Assembly: GCA_905339155.1 (NCBI GenBank)
Contig: CAJPFJ010000023.1
Span: 1-64,000 of the forward strand
Direction of reading: 5' to 3'
Source of the DNA: Methanosarcinales archaeon
GTDB taxonomy: Archaea; Halobacteriota; Methanosarcinia; Methanosarcinales; Methanoperedenaceae
DNA: 64,000 nt
A program made the position numbers and the translations under genes. Shown piece after piece: positions 9,587 through 18,330 of this stretch. The notes beneath the pieces were generated by a model. It was not told the origin of the DNA. It saw only the letters and a list, made by a program, of their open reading frames with translations, and ran no database searches. The stretch's first letter is position 1. Every line of letters starts with the position of its first letter.

Positions 9587-9694
9587 TAGCACAATCTCCG
9601 TTAAAGGTAAAAGATTACTCGCCTGGCAAACAATTCAGTAAGTAAGTATTTTATACCTTTGATACATGAAGAATCCAAAAAAAGGACATGAATT

Positions 9695-10378
9695 ATGACT
9701 ATTGAAAAAGGCGATTTTATAAGAATTTCATATACCGGAAAAACAGATGAAGGCCGCGTTTTTGACACGACCGATGAAGATGTTGCAAAAGCAAACAGCA
9801 TTTTTAATGAAAAAGGAAAATACGGCGGAGATGTCGTTATAGTAGGTGGAAAGCATACAGTTGCAGGATTGGATGAGGATTTAGTAGGAAAGGAAGTTGG
9901 ATACGCCGGCAGCGTAACGATCCCCCCTGAGAAAGCCTTCGGCCCAAGGAATCCTGAACTTATAGAAAGCATACCAGCTACAAAGTTCACCAATAGGGTA
10001 CAGGTGGGAATGCCTGTGGAGATAGATGGCCGCCCCGGAATTGTAATAAGAGCGATCGGCAGGATGGTGCAGGTTGACTTTAACAGGTTCCTTGCAGGAC
10101 AGACTGTAACATATGACTATGAAATAAAAGAGAAAATTGACGATGACGAAGGTAAGGTAAAAGGTCTCCTCGGGTTATATGTCGGAAAAGATTTGCCCGT
10201 TGCGTTAAATGATGGCACGGCAACAGTTGAGATCGAACCTGAAATGACATATAACCAGAGATGGCTCATGTCAAAAAGACGGATCGCACGTGAAGTGATC
10301 GATAACACCGGAATCAAAGAAATAATTTATATTGAGAAATATAACAAGGAAATATTAGAGCCGACAGTTACAGAATAA
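9695..10378 (+). CDS. FKBP-type peptidyl-prolyl cis-trans isomerase (long archaeal type)
   Basis: The 227-residue protein begins with GDFIRISYTGKTDEGRVFDT, the typical FKBP start, followed by GGDVVIVGGKHTVAGLDEDL and an inserted-in-flap region. It has an extra C-terminal domain of about 80 residues, as in the long archaeal FKBPs that act as cytoplasmic folding helpers. There is no signal peptide. The ATG at 9695 has a weak AGGAC upstream. It is preceded by two palindromes, so expression may be controlled. It converges with the next gene, their ends touching at 10378/10379. Confidence 0.92.
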   Translation: MTIEKGDFIRISYTGKTDEGRVFDTTDEDVAKANSIFNEKGKYGGDVVIVGGKHTVAGLDEDLVGKEVGYAGSVTIPPEKAFGPRNPELIESIPATKFTNRVQVGMPVEIDGRPGIVIRAIGRMVQVDFNRFLAGQTVTYDYEIKEKIDDDEGKVKGLLGLYVGKDLPVALNDGTATVEIEPEMTYNQRWLMSKRRIAREVIDNTGIKEIIYIEKYNKEILEPTVTE

Positions 10379-11497
10379 TTATCCAGGAACAAGAGCTGGT
10401 TTAACAACTTCCCACAAGATCAATAATACGATTGCGATTTCAAGCAATATATTCAATTGCTCTGACGAAAGCTCTCTTGCGGTGATATATAGGTCTTGCA
10501 GCGAATCTATCTTATGCTGCACAACTTTTTCAAAGTCTCCTACTTTAAGAGTGTTCAGCATCTTCTGGTAGGCTGACTGGTAGTACCAGTCCAGTGTTAT
10601 TTTCTGGGGGTTCATGAGGTCTTCTATATCATCAAGTATAACAAGCCCGATCTCACTTACTTTCAACAGGGATTTTTCAAGCTTTCTTGGAACCTGTGTA
10701 AGGAAATAATACCTTGAACTGCTAAGTTTGTTAATTGCATCAAAGGCATTTGTGATCTCTGCGTCGATTTTGCGATCATAAACCTGAAATAACAGGAGAA
10801 GTGAGATGGCAAGTTCAAGCAGTTCGCGAAGGTCCTTTATATAATCCTCACATCCCAGTATTAAAACACCTTCTGTGGAAGCAAGGAAAAGATCTTCGTC
10901 ATAATATGACAGGTCATTGGAAAGCTTTTCAGTGATCTCTTTACTGTGAAGCCGACGGATGGATGTCTCTCCGGAAAGGAAGCGCGTAATTATTTCGCCA
11001 TAGTGTTCTTTCAGGCTTTTCTGGTCAAGCCTTGGAGTGAAATCCTTCAGTCTTAGAAGCGTATATCTTTTAAAATGCGGATAATATTCAATATTCATAT
11101 CAGGATTTAGCTTTTTTCGCATCTCATCGATCTTCCTTATGGCAAAAGACTGGATATCAAGACCTTCCACGATTATCGTATTTGAATGGAGAGCTATCAG
11201 GATATCATTGAACAATATCCTGTCCCTGATCTCTATTTCAATACGAAGGATCGAGGCGCCTGCTATAAAAGTATCTGCATATACATTTGTGCCGCATGTT
11301 ATTCTTTCACTGCCTGCCCCTATTACGGTAATACATTCGGATTGCTCCACTTCTATGGGTTTGTTCCATTTTTCCGCAATTACTTCGGAACCTATGAATC
11401 TCCTCAACTGGGCCTTATCCAGTTCTCCCCCATGCCCGAAAGCCACAAGAATAGTGAGTTTGCCATTTAAAATGGTCAAATCGCTGTCTGCATCCAT
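10379..11497 (-). CDS. DUF155/RMD1-like protein with C-terminal membrane helix
   Basis: The 372-residue protein is mostly hydrophilic and ends in one membrane helix (LLEIAIVLLILWEVVKPAL). The region before the helix, with repeated leucine-rich helices and SLQDLYITARELSSEQLNIL, resembles the C-terminus of the RMD1/DUF155 (YagE-like) family. That assignment is from pattern memory and only moderate. The family's biochemical role is not established. The ATG at 11497 lies about 27 bases after a TATA-like TTTATATAC, which suggests a leaderless transcript. Confidence 0.6.
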   Translation of the reverse strand: MDADSDLTILNGKLTILVAFGHGGELDKAQLRRFIGSEVIAEKWNKPIEVEQSECITVIGAGSERITCGTNVYADTFIAGASILRIEIEIRDRILFNDILIALHSNTIIVEGLDIQSFAIRKIDEMRKKLNPDMNIEYYPHFKRYTLLRLKDFTPRLDQKSLKEHYGEIITRFLSGETSIRRLHSKEITEKLSNDLSYYDEDLFLASTEGVLILGCEDYIKDLRELLELAISLLLLFQVYDRKIDAEITNAFDAINKLSSSRYYFLTQVPRKLEKSLLKVSEIGLVILDDIEDLMNPQKITLDWYYQSAYQKMLNTLKVGDFEKVVQHKIDSLQDLYITARELSSEQLNILLEIAIVLLILWEVVKPALVPG

Positions 11498-11545
11498 ATA
11501 TCTGAATTATGTGTTTGAAAAGTATATAAACTTGACTTTGCCAAT

Positions 11546-12115
11546 TCAATCAATTTCCACATATTCGATCCAATTTATCTTCCCTGGCCTGAACTCTTCA
11601 GGCGTTTTCCCCTGTTTAAGGGCTTCAATAATTGAAATAACTGATTTTACAACAGCCAGCAAGTTCATATTCGTGGTATTGATCTCAAAAACGTTCTTAT
11701 TTCGCTGTGTCGACTCCACTAATATTACATCCAGCGCCTCTGCATTAGCATTTTCTTTTACTTTTTTAAATGAGTACTTCTTCCTTTTTCCCAGGCGCTT
11801 TCTCAGGGCGACAGGATGCGCCCGCAGCACGATAACGGCATCAGCTGGCAAAAGATGTGAAAGATGGCCTTCCAATATGACATCCACACCTGGGTTTTTT
11901 TTTCCAATTTCCTGTTTCACTCGCTCTTCCAGTTTATCCATATCAGCTTCATAAGTGTCCCGGGCTTCGTCTTTTCCTGTGTAAAGCTTTTCACCAAGAA
12001 CGAGTCTATTCACATCTATTATGCTAAATTTCTTCCTGTATTGTGAATGTTCTTTAATTATTTCACAGACAGTTGTTTTTCCTGTACCAGGAGTACCAGT
12101 CAGGGCAATAATCAT
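11546..12115 (-). CDS. AK6-type adenylate kinase / Fap7-like NTPase
   Basis: The P-loop GTPGTGKTT lies at residues 7-15, followed by a short NMP-binding part and RKRLGKRKKYSFKKVKENANAEALD. This is the lid region of the AK6/Fap7 family, which is shorter than true adenylate kinases (189 residues here). Members phosphorylate AMP and also act in late maturation of the small ribosomal subunit. Its start overlaps the hisC stop by four bases, so it is the last gene of a leftward operon. Which role dominates in archaea is not visible from sequence. Confidence 0.88.
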   Translation of the reverse strand: MIIALTGTPGTGKTTVCEIIKEHSQYRKKFSIIDVNRLVLGEKLYTGKDEARDTYEADMDKLEERVKQEIGKKNPGVDVILEGHLSHLLPADAVIVLRAHPVALRKRLGKRKKYSFKKVKENANAEALDVILVESTQRNKNVFEINTTNMNLLAVVKSVISIIEALKQGKTPEEFRPGKINWIEYVEID

Positions 12116-13203
12116 AATATTTCACGAAACGCTTCAATGACTTTTTCGTTCTGTGTTTTGGTACCAACAGATATCCGTATCAGCGATTTACCTGCGCCCC
12201 TGAAGGATGTACAATCCCGGATTATTATACCTTTTTTTAATAAGGATTCTGAAACTTCTTTTGCGCTGCGGGGAGATATATCTATCATGAGAAAATTAGC
12301 TTCGCTTGGATATACTTTGCAAAGTGACCCAAGCGCTTTTGAAAGTTGCATACGCCCATTTTTTACAGTCTTGATGCTCTTTTTCAGATATTCCCTGTCC
12401 CCAAGGGCAGCTGACCCCGCGGCAGTAGATAACACATCCATTGAGAACGGTGTCATTACTTTCATATATTCCCTGGCTATCCATTCCGGAACGACAGCAT
12501 AACCCATACGCATGCCTGCAAGCCCGAAGGCTTTTGAAAAAGTGCGGCCAACAATAAGATTCTGGTATTCCCTGACAAGTCCGGTCATGCTGCTGTTGGC
12601 AAATTCAACATAAGCTTCATCTATGAACACGATGGCACCAGTTGAATCAAGGATTTTTCGGACATCCTTTTCAGTGATAGAATTCCCCGAGGGGTTGTTG
12701 GGAGAACAGAGAAATATCATTCTTGTATTCTTATTTACTTTGCCAAGGATCTTTTCCGGGGAAATATAAAAATCAGAATCTCGATCAACGAACACAGGTT
12801 TTCCACCATTTGCAAGAGTTGCTATCTCATAATAAGAAAACGTTGGTATCGGTATTATGGATTCGGTTCCTTGTGATATGAATAGCTTCATCATAGTATC
12901 AAAAATCCCATCCATACCATTCCCCGATACAACGATGTTAGTGGCTGGATACCCCGTATGATCTCCAATGGCTTTCCTTAATTCAAGCGGATCAGCCGGG
13001 GGATACAGGTGAACTCTTCCCGCATTCTTTTTTATGGCCGCCACAGCAAGAGGTGAGGCTCCCAGCGGGTTTTCATTTGAACCCAGTTTGATTATGGTAT
13101 CAGGGTCAAGCCCATATTTTATTGCTATTTCCTCGATGGATTTCCCGGGCACATACTCCTTGATATCCTTTATAGTTGGCCTGACCAGTTCTTTAAATCT
13201 CAT
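12112..13203 (-). CDS. hisC: Histidinol-phosphate aminotransferase
   Basis: A fold-type I PLP aminotransferase of 363 residues with FCSPNNPSGNSI, FIDEAYVEF and the PLP-lysine motif VGRTFSKAFGLAGMRMGY. The C-terminal IIIRDCTSFRGAGKSLIRIS is typical of HisC. It converts imidazole-acetol phosphate and glutamate to histidinol phosphate in histidine synthesis. It overlaps argD by 11 bases at its start and the AK6 gene by four at its end, so the three are one operon. Confidence 0.93.
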   Translation of the reverse strand: MRFKELVRPTIKDIKEYVPGKSIEEIAIKYGLDPDTIIKLGSNENPLGASPLAVAAIKKNAGRVHLYPPADPLELRKAIGDHTGYPATNIVVSGNGMDGIFDTMMKLFISQGTESIIPIPTFSYYEIATLANGGKPVFVDRDSDFYISPEKILGKVNKNTRMIFLCSPNNPSGNSITEKDVRKILDSTGAIVFIDEAYVEFANSSMTGLVREYQNLIVGRTFSKAFGLAGMRMGYAVVPEWIAREYMKVMTPFSMDVLSTAAGSAALGDREYLKKSIKTVKNGRMQLSKALGSLCKVYPSEANFLMIDISPRSAKEVSESLLKKGIIIRDCTSFRGAGKSLIRISVGTKTQNEKVIEAFREIL

Positions 13204-14350
13204 TCAGCACCGACACCACTGTATCAAGCTGTTGTTTTGTGATGGTAAGAGGCGGGACAAAACGAAGGACTGATTCTGATGTGCAATTAAGAAGAACACC
13301 ATTTTCCCGGGCTTTTGCGACAATATCCTTGCACTTTTTCGTAAGTTCCATGCCAACCATCAGTCCTTTGCATCGTATTTCCAGAACGTAATCCTTATTA
13401 AGTTCGCGAAGTTTTGAGGCAAGATAATTTCCCAGAACTTCCGACCTTTTCACAAGTTTTTCTTTTTTGATCACATCGATATTTGCAAGAGCCGCCGCAC
13501 AGGCCACAGAGCCGCCGCCAAACGTTGAAGCGTGATCGCCGCGAACGAAATTTGCTGCCACATCTTCACGGGCGAGCATTGCACCCATCGGGAAGCCTCC
13601 TCCCATTGCTTTTGCGGTTGTCATGATATCCGGGGTTATACCGGAATGCTCTTTTGCGAACCATTTCCCGGTTCTGCCAAAACCGGTCTGCACCTCATCA
13701 AGGATCAGTAAAACGCCATTATCATCACAAATCTCCCTTACTTCCCTAAGATACCCTTCAGACGGGATAATAACTCCACCTTCTCCCTGTATCGGTTCGA
13801 GTATTATGCCTGCGGTATTGCCTGTTATTGCCGACCTTATGGCATCAGCATCATTATAAGGGACAAAAACCGCCGGACCGAGCGGTTCAAATGGTTTCCT
13901 GTATTTTTCTTTATGCGTAACGCTCAATGCGCCGAAAGTGCGTCCATGAAATGCATGTTCTGTGGCTATAAACTCTTTTTTACCTGAAGTTTTACGGGCA
14001 AGTTTCAGGGCCCCTTCAACCGCTTCTGCGCCTGAATTGCAGTAAAATACACGGTCCAATCCTGAAATGCTGGCAAGTTCTTGCGCAAGTTGAGCCTGGT
14101 TCTCTGTATAATACAGGTTCGAAACATGAATTAACTGCTCTGCCTGCCGTTTTATTGCATCTACTACCGCAGGATGGCAGTGTCCAACGTTATTTACGGC
14201 TATTCCTGCTACACAATCAATGTATTCTTTTCCATTAACATCCGTGACCAGCGCGCCATGTGCACTCTTTATAGCTATGGGCTGGCGGGTATATGTCTGG
14301 AATATATATTTTTCATATTTACTGACTATTTCATTATAGTTAAGGGACAT
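13193..14350 (-). CDS. argD: Acetylornithine aminotransferase
   Basis: A class III PLP aminotransferase of 385 residues. Visible features are the N-terminal KSAHGALVTDVNGKEYID, GAEAVEGALKLARK, ILDEVQTGFGRTGKWFAKEH and the lysine motif TTAKAMGGGFP. Length and motifs match ArgD of arginine synthesis. In methanogens related enzymes may also serve other omega-amino substrates. It sits upstream of hisC with an 11-base overlap and 18 bases downstream of the KaiC-like gene. Confidence 0.9.
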   Translation of the reverse strand: MSLNYNEIVSKYEKYIFQTYTRQPIAIKSAHGALVTDVNGKEYIDCVAGIAVNNVGHCHPAVVDAIKRQAEQLIHVSNLYYTENQAQLAQELASISGLDRVFYCNSGAEAVEGALKLARKTSGKKEFIATEHAFHGRTFGALSVTHKEKYRKPFEPLGPAVFVPYNDADAIRSAITGNTAGIILEPIQGEGGVIIPSEGYLREVREICDDNGVLLILDEVQTGFGRTGKWFAKEHSGITPDIMTTAKAMGGGFPMGAMLAREDVAANFVRGDHASTFGGGSVACAAALANIDVIKKEKLVKRSEVLGNYLASKLRELNKDYVLEIRCKGLMVGMELTKKCKDIVAKARENGVLLNCTSESVLRFVPPLTITKQQLDTVVSVLNEI

Positions 14351-14368
14351 CTCTTTAATTCTCCAGGG

Positions 14369-15136
14369 TCATTTTTTTCTAGCAGCATCAAAAAGGCTTA
14401 TCTCATCGTTCATTACAGCCTCAGCCGGATAGACGACAATACCTCTTTCCCTGATCTCATATGGATGCAGGGTCTCATTATGCTTGACGCCTCTCATCTT
14501 TAATATTTCGATTGCCTTTACCCTGTTTCCCTCCACCCTGAACACATGAAGTCTTATGACGCCTGAGGAAAGATACTCTTCAACATTGAATGATTGCTCT
14601 CCTTGTATTTCACTTGACAAAAGTGTAGTGCACTCAAGATACTCAAGATTCTTGATAAACTCTGATATCGTATGCCTGACTTCTGACTGGTCCGGAGATA
14701 TTTTAAGAGATGTTATTGAATCAATAAATATTCTTTTTGCCTGGATCGCTTCAACTTCTATTTGTATTTGCTCAAATATATCGCCGATATTTTTCCTTGC
14801 AGCAGTAACATTGCCTGGTTTTTCCTGCAATGTTTTTACGAATCTCGTGTATGTGAAAGGATTTGCATAAATTATTTTCAGCTTTTTCTGGGATATGAGT
14901 TTCTCAATTTCCCAGCCAAATCTCCACATATCCCGGATTATCCTTGAAGGGGTCTCCTCCATGCAAACAAGTACCCCGGGCTCATTAAAAGTTCTTGCCC
15001 CCTCCACAAGATATTGAACTCCGAAGGTGGTTTTCCCGGAGCCCGGGCCCCCGGTCACAAGAATAACATCATTCTCAACATAACCTCCCTCGATCAATTC
15101 ATCAAGGCCAGGGATAGCAGTCTTTACTTTGCCCAT
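14369..15136 (-). CDS. KaiC-like RecA-superfamily ATPase
   Basis: A single KaiC domain of 255 residues. The Walker A is GGPGSGKTT, an acidic pair in VCMEETPSRI follows strand 2, and the Walker B is RIFIDSITSLK. The N-terminus TAIPGLDELIEGGYVENDV is standard for the family. Such single-domain proteins are very common in methanogens and are thought to be signalling ATPases rather than clock parts. The start has GAGG six bases upstream. It probably heads the argD-hisC-AK6 operon. Confidence 0.85.
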   Translation of the reverse strand: MGKVKTAIPGLDELIEGGYVENDVILVTGGPGSGKTTFGVQYLVEGARTFNEPGVLVCMEETPSRIIRDMWRFGWEIEKLISQKKLKIIYANPFTYTRFVKTLQEKPGNVTAARKNIGDIFEQIQIEVEAIQAKRIFIDSITSLKISPDQSEVRHTISEFIKNLEYLECTTLLSSEIQGEQSFNVEEYLSSGVIRLHVFRVEGNRVKAIEILKMRGVKHNETLHPYEIRERGIVVYPAEAVMNDEISLFDAARKK

Positions 15137-15204
15137 TCATTCCTCATTATTTAAGATGCAATGATTTAACAATATAAATATTTAACTGCAAAAATAACCA
15201 AAAA

Positions 15205-15501
15205 TCAGGGATGAGCAATAAACCGGTTTTTTTCAAACTCATTCAGAACAAGTTCTTTTGCCGGAATGTCCTCTTCCTTGCAGTTCTCTTCTTTCCAGGC
15301 CTCTATCGAACGAAAAATAAAGAACATCCCATCCTTTTTCTTTGAAGCCGCAAGATTCGGGTCCTCTTCTGCTTCGAAAAATGATTTGTATCCGTCTAAT
15401 ATGGTCATTCCAGTACATAAAGGTGTTAATATAATATGAATTTTACGGAACTGGCAAATCCATGTCCGGGAACTATCTCCAATGAAGCTCTGCTGATTCA
15501 T
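15205..15501 (-). CDS. Small hypothetical protein
   Basis: 98 residues, hydrophilic, not recognised. The second half (DGYKSFFEAEEDPNLAASKK onward) is acidic and helix-prone. A downstream ATG at 15408 would give a 67-residue version. The longer start at 15501 is kept because a TATA-like TTTATAATT lies about 25-30 bases before it, which would make a nearly leaderless transcript. No neighbour suggests a role. Confidence 0.45.
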   Translation of the reverse strand: MNQQSFIGDSSRTWICQFRKIHIILTPLCTGMTILDGYKSFFEAEEDPNLAASKKKDGMFFIFRSIEAWKEENCKEEDIPAKELVLNEFEKNRFIAHP

Positions 15502-15590
15502 GGAAAGTCCATGATTATAACAGCAATTATAAACATACTTATTATTTTACGTTAACGATAATTTTATATAGTAATCTGTTCAAACATCAC

Positions 15591-15609
15591 TGATTCCTCA
15601 AGGGAATCA
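15591..15609. repeat. Inverted repeat in leader of lipoprotein gene
   Basis: TGATTCC and GGAATCA form a seven-base stem around TCAAG, 150 bases before the lipoprotein start. It could be an operator or an RNA hairpin. Its 3' arm overlaps AGGG, which precedes a 26-codon frame at 15610-15690 (ATG to TAA). That frame may be a leader peptide or chance. The rest of 15502-15756 is AT-rich without other visible content. Confidence 0.35.
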
Positions 15610-15756
15610 ATGGAAAACAGTTCAATAAATTATGTGAATAATGGTGATGGTTTGTTATCTGACCCGGAGAATATCTCATCATTAAGATAATGATATATAC
15701 GATAAAGATGATAATGAAATCTCAGAATCACATATCAATTTATTCAGGAGGAAAAT

Positions 15757-16152
15757 ATGAGAACAGATAGGGACACAAAAACAGGTAATAATGTAAAAAT
15801 CTTCATAATTCTATCAATAATATTATTGATAGCATTTGCCGGATGTGCAGCGAAAGACCAGACCATCACAACTCCAGATGGAGAAGTAAAAGTATCGCAA
15901 GGCTCAGGTTCCGGACCTGCCTGGTGTAAAGCAGGAACAAAAATAACCTCAACAGGCGCCGATGGGCAGGGCTCATATGAAATAAAGGGAATTGTCAACT
16001 TTGAAGGCAAAGAAGTCTGCTTATCAGAGGTGACCAGTAACGAGGGAAAAATGGAGCAATATTTCAATGAAGATTCCAGCTATATGGTTATTATTTCTAA
16101 AGATAAATCAGGAAAAGAGATCGGCAGACAAGAATTGTCACAACCAAAGTAA
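15757..16152 (+). CDS. Predicted lipoprotein, unknown function
   Basis: The N-terminal helix IFIILSIILLIAFAGC ends in a lipobox (FAGC), so the mature protein of about 100 residues should be lipid-anchored outside the membrane. The rest is hydrophilic with two further cysteines (AWCKAG and EVCLSE) that could form a disulfide, and is probably a small beta fold. A strong AGGAGG lies just before the ATG. The next gene follows after 26 bases on the same strand, so the two are likely co-expressed. Confidence 0.75.
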   Translation: MRTDRDTKTGNNVKIFIILSIILLIAFAGCAAKDQTITTPDGEVKVSQGSGSGPAWCKAGTKITSTGADGQGSYEIKGIVNFEGKEVCLSEVTSNEGKMEQYFNEDSSYMVIISKDKSGKEIGRQELSQPK

Positions 16153-16178
16153 GGAACTAAATTAAAGGAGTAAAAAAT

Positions 16179-16622
16179 ATGGCATATTGTAAAAGTTGCG
16201 GAACGGAAATTGCTGAAAATGCAGAGTTCTGTGCGAAATGTGGAACACGAAACAATGCTCCAGTAGCAGGAAAGAATAAGACCTCAATGGGACTTGATGA
16301 GAATGTAGCAGGAGCGTTATGTTATGTTCTTGGCTTTATCACCGGGATAGTATTTCTGATAATGGAAAAGGATAACAAGTTTGTAAAGTTCCATGCTGTA
16401 CAATCAATAGCAACATTTTTGCCAGTTATGGTAATTGGATGGATAATCACGTCCATTTTGTGGTCGACACCAATGATGTGGTGGTTGGCTGGAATAATAT
16501 CCATGTTGATATCTTTGGTAGAACTGATTCTCTGGTTAGTGTTAATGATGAAGGCATACCAGGGAGAGAAGTTCAAATTGCCGATCGTTGGTGATATTGC
16601 CGAAAAACAGTCTGAAAAATAG
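16179..16622 (+). CDS. Zinc-ribbon membrane protein, DUF4870-like
   Basis: An N-terminal zinc ribbon (CKSCGTEIAENAEFCAKCG, four cysteines) is followed by a linker. A three-helix membrane domain comes next, with NKFVKFHAVQSI, a motif characteristic of DUF4870/Tic20-like small membrane proteins. Total length is 147 residues. The function of the family is not established. An AAGGAG precedes the start. It is probably in an operon with the lipoprotein upstream. Confidence 0.8.
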   Translation: MAYCKSCGTEIAENAEFCAKCGTRNNAPVAGKNKTSMGLDENVAGALCYVLGFITGIVFLIMEKDNKFVKFHAVQSIATFLPVMVIGWIITSILWSTPMMWWLAGIISMLISLVELILWLVLMMKAYQGEKFKLPIVGDIAEKQSEK

Positions 16623-16640
16623 TCTGAATTACACGTTTAG

Positions 16641-16671
16641 GTCTATTTTTTATTTTTTCTAATTTTTTCAA
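16641..16671 (+). terminator. T-rich archaeal terminator
   Basis: Three T-runs (about 16644-16649, 16653-16658 and 16663-16668) follow the zinc-ribbon gene by about 20 bases without a hairpin. This is the usual form of archaeal intrinsic terminators. Confidence 0.55.
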
Positions 16672-16725
16672 AACATCTGCGTAAACTTTTTCCTTATATT
16701 GTGTATTTTTCATGTTTTTTTGTTG

Positions 16726-16733
16726 TATAAAAG
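16726..16733 (+). promoter_or_regulatory. TATA box for aRF1 gene
   Basis: TATAAAAG is a close match to the archaeal box A. Transcription would start near 16755-16760, leaving a leader of about 55 bases before the aRF1 ATG. Confidence 0.55.
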
Positions 16734-16812
16734 ACTCAACATTTATCTATGATAGCAGATATTGAAGAATCACATCTTCCAGTAACAGTTACATGGATGG
16801 AGTTAATCCAAA

Positions 16813-18060
16813 ATGGTCGAATCGGACGCACATAAAAAATATGAATTCAAAAGAACGCTTGAAGCGCTTCGCGATAAACGCGGAAGGGGCACTGAGCTTA
16901 TCTCGCTTTATATCCCTCATGACAAACAGGTATCAGATATCACAAGCCAGCTCCGGGAGGAATTCGGGCAGGCTTCGAACATCAAGTCCAGGGTGACACG
17001 CCAGAATGTGCAGGGCGCCATTGAATCGCTGCTTTCAAGACTTAAACTCATACCAAAAGCGCCTGAGAACGGCGTTGTCATTTTCTGCGGCGCTGTGGAT
17101 ATAGGCGCAAATAAAACAGACATGCTGACCTTTATAATCGAGCCGCCAGAACCCATTGTCTCATACAAATATCACTGTGACTCCGCATTCCTCCTCACAC
17201 CGCTTGAGGATATGCTCCACGAGCAAAAGACCTATGGTCTCCTTGTTCTTGACAGGCGCGAAGCTACTGTGGGAGTTTTGAGAGGAAAACATATCGAAGA
17301 AATGGCACATCTTACATCTAATGTCCCTGGTAAACAGCGAAAAGGAGGCCAGAGTTCTCACAGGTTCCAGCAGCTTCGATTAATTGCCATCAATGAATTC
17401 TATACCCGCATAGGTGACGCTGCAAGCGATGTCTACCTCGGGATCAACCAGAAAGATTTCGAGGGTGTTTTCATAGGCGGGCCATCACCCACTAAAGAAG
17501 AATTCGAAGCCGGTGAATTCCTTCATCATGAGATACAGAAAAAGATACTTGGTCTTTTCGATGTGGCAAACACTGATGACTCGGGTTTGACAGAACTTTT
17601 CGATAAACTCGGCGATGCTTTGCAGAATGTGGAAGTTGTCCAGGAAAAAAAACATATGGAGCGTTTCCTGAAAGAACTTGTAAGTGAGATGGGACTTGCC
17701 TCATATGGCGAGGAACAGGTGCGGAAGAATCTCCAGATGGGTTCAGTAGAGACACTTTTGCTTTCGGATGAACTGAGAAAAGTGAGACTCACAATAAAAT
17801 GCGGCAATTGCGATTTTGAGGAAAAGAAGACACTCACCAAGAAAGTGGGGGATGTGGAATATCAGCCCGGCAACTGTACAAAGTGCGGGTCAAGTCTTCG
17901 GGTTGCAGAATCCGTAGATATCGTGGAGGAGTTATCAGGTATCGCTGACCAGATGGGGACGAACATCGCTTTCATTTCAAGTGATTTTGAAGAAGGTAAC
18001 CAGCTTTTGAATGCATTCGGCGGGATAGCGGCGATCTTGAGGTTTAAGACTGGCATCTAA
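16813..18060 (+). CDS. prf1: Peptide chain release factor aRF1
   Basis: The 415-residue protein carries GTELISLYIP, the stop-codon-reading motif NIKS (residues 56-59) and the peptidyl-hydrolysis motif GGQ (residues 178-180, context KGGQSSHRF). A zinc-binding pair of CxxC motifs lies near residues 334-372 (CGNC and CTKC). It recognises all three stop codons in the ribosomal A site and releases the peptide. It is the single archaeal class-I factor, homologous to eukaryotic eRF1. It converges with the small gene downstream, the ends overlapping by four bases. Confidence 0.96.
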   Translation: MVESDAHKKYEFKRTLEALRDKRGRGTELISLYIPHDKQVSDITSQLREEFGQASNIKSRVTRQNVQGAIESLLSRLKLIPKAPENGVVIFCGAVDIGANKTDMLTFIIEPPEPIVSYKYHCDSAFLLTPLEDMLHEQKTYGLLVLDRREATVGVLRGKHIEEMAHLTSNVPGKQRKGGQSSHRFQQLRLIAINEFYTRIGDAASDVYLGINQKDFEGVFIGGPSPTKEEFEAGEFLHHEIQKKILGLFDVANTDDSGLTELFDKLGDALQNVEVVQEKKHMERFLKELVSEMGLASYGEEQVRKNLQMGSVETLLLSDELRKVRLTIKCGNCDFEEKKTLTKKVGDVEYQPGNCTKCGSSLRVAESVDIVEELSGIADQMGTNIAFISSDFEEGNQLLNAFGGIAAILRFKTGI

Positions 18061-18260
18061 GATTTTTTCTTGTTGACAGAATATTTAATGATCATATCGA
18101 TCGAGAGACCATTTATGGATTCCTCAGCATCTCGCAGCGTTTCTGTAATGTTTTCATTATCCAGGATATGAAGTATTTGATCCCTTATCTTAAGATAACG
18201 GACGTACTCATCAACCGTAAGCTGCTTCTCGTTATTCGTTTCAATCGAAATCGAACTCAT
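18057..18260 (-). CDS. Small hypothetical protein downstream of ftsZ
   Basis: 67 residues, hydrophilic and predicted helical (VDEYVRYLKIRDQILHILDN), not recognised. It follows the FtsZ-like gene by 70 bases on the same strand and overlaps the end of the aRF1 gene by four. No clear ribosome binding site is seen. It may be co-transcribed with ftsZ, but its role cannot be inferred. Confidence 0.5.
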   Translation of the reverse strand: MSSISIETNNEKQLTVDEYVRYLKIRDQILHILDNENITETLRDAEESINGLSIDMIIKYSVNKKKS

Positions 18261-18330
18261 CCATTGAATAAATATGTGATAGATAAAAAATAGAAATTAT
18301 GTGATATGAAAACTCACATCACGTAAAATA

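Larger units (their letters stand above)
9335..9694. other. Intergenic regulatory region upstream of the FKBP gene
   Basis: This 360-base AT-rich stretch separates the polysaccharide cluster from the FKBP gene. It holds one possible small leftward gene (9360-9482), two 21-bp palindromes (9516-9536 and 9566-9586), a further half site GCACAAT at 9589-9595, and a TATA-like stretch at about 9648-9656 suited to the FKBP gene. Nothing else was recognised. Confidence 0.6.

Noticed and set aside
11139-11954. Rightward 271-codon frame opposite the DUF155-like and AK6 genes
   Set aside because: It is a reverse-strand shadow spanning two genes and their spacer. Serine-rich low-information product.
18299-18322. 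Weak inverted repeat after the FtsZ-like gene (GTGAT...ATCAC)
   Set aside because: A five-base stem with a 12-base loop in AT-rich DNA is close to chance and has no T-run after it.
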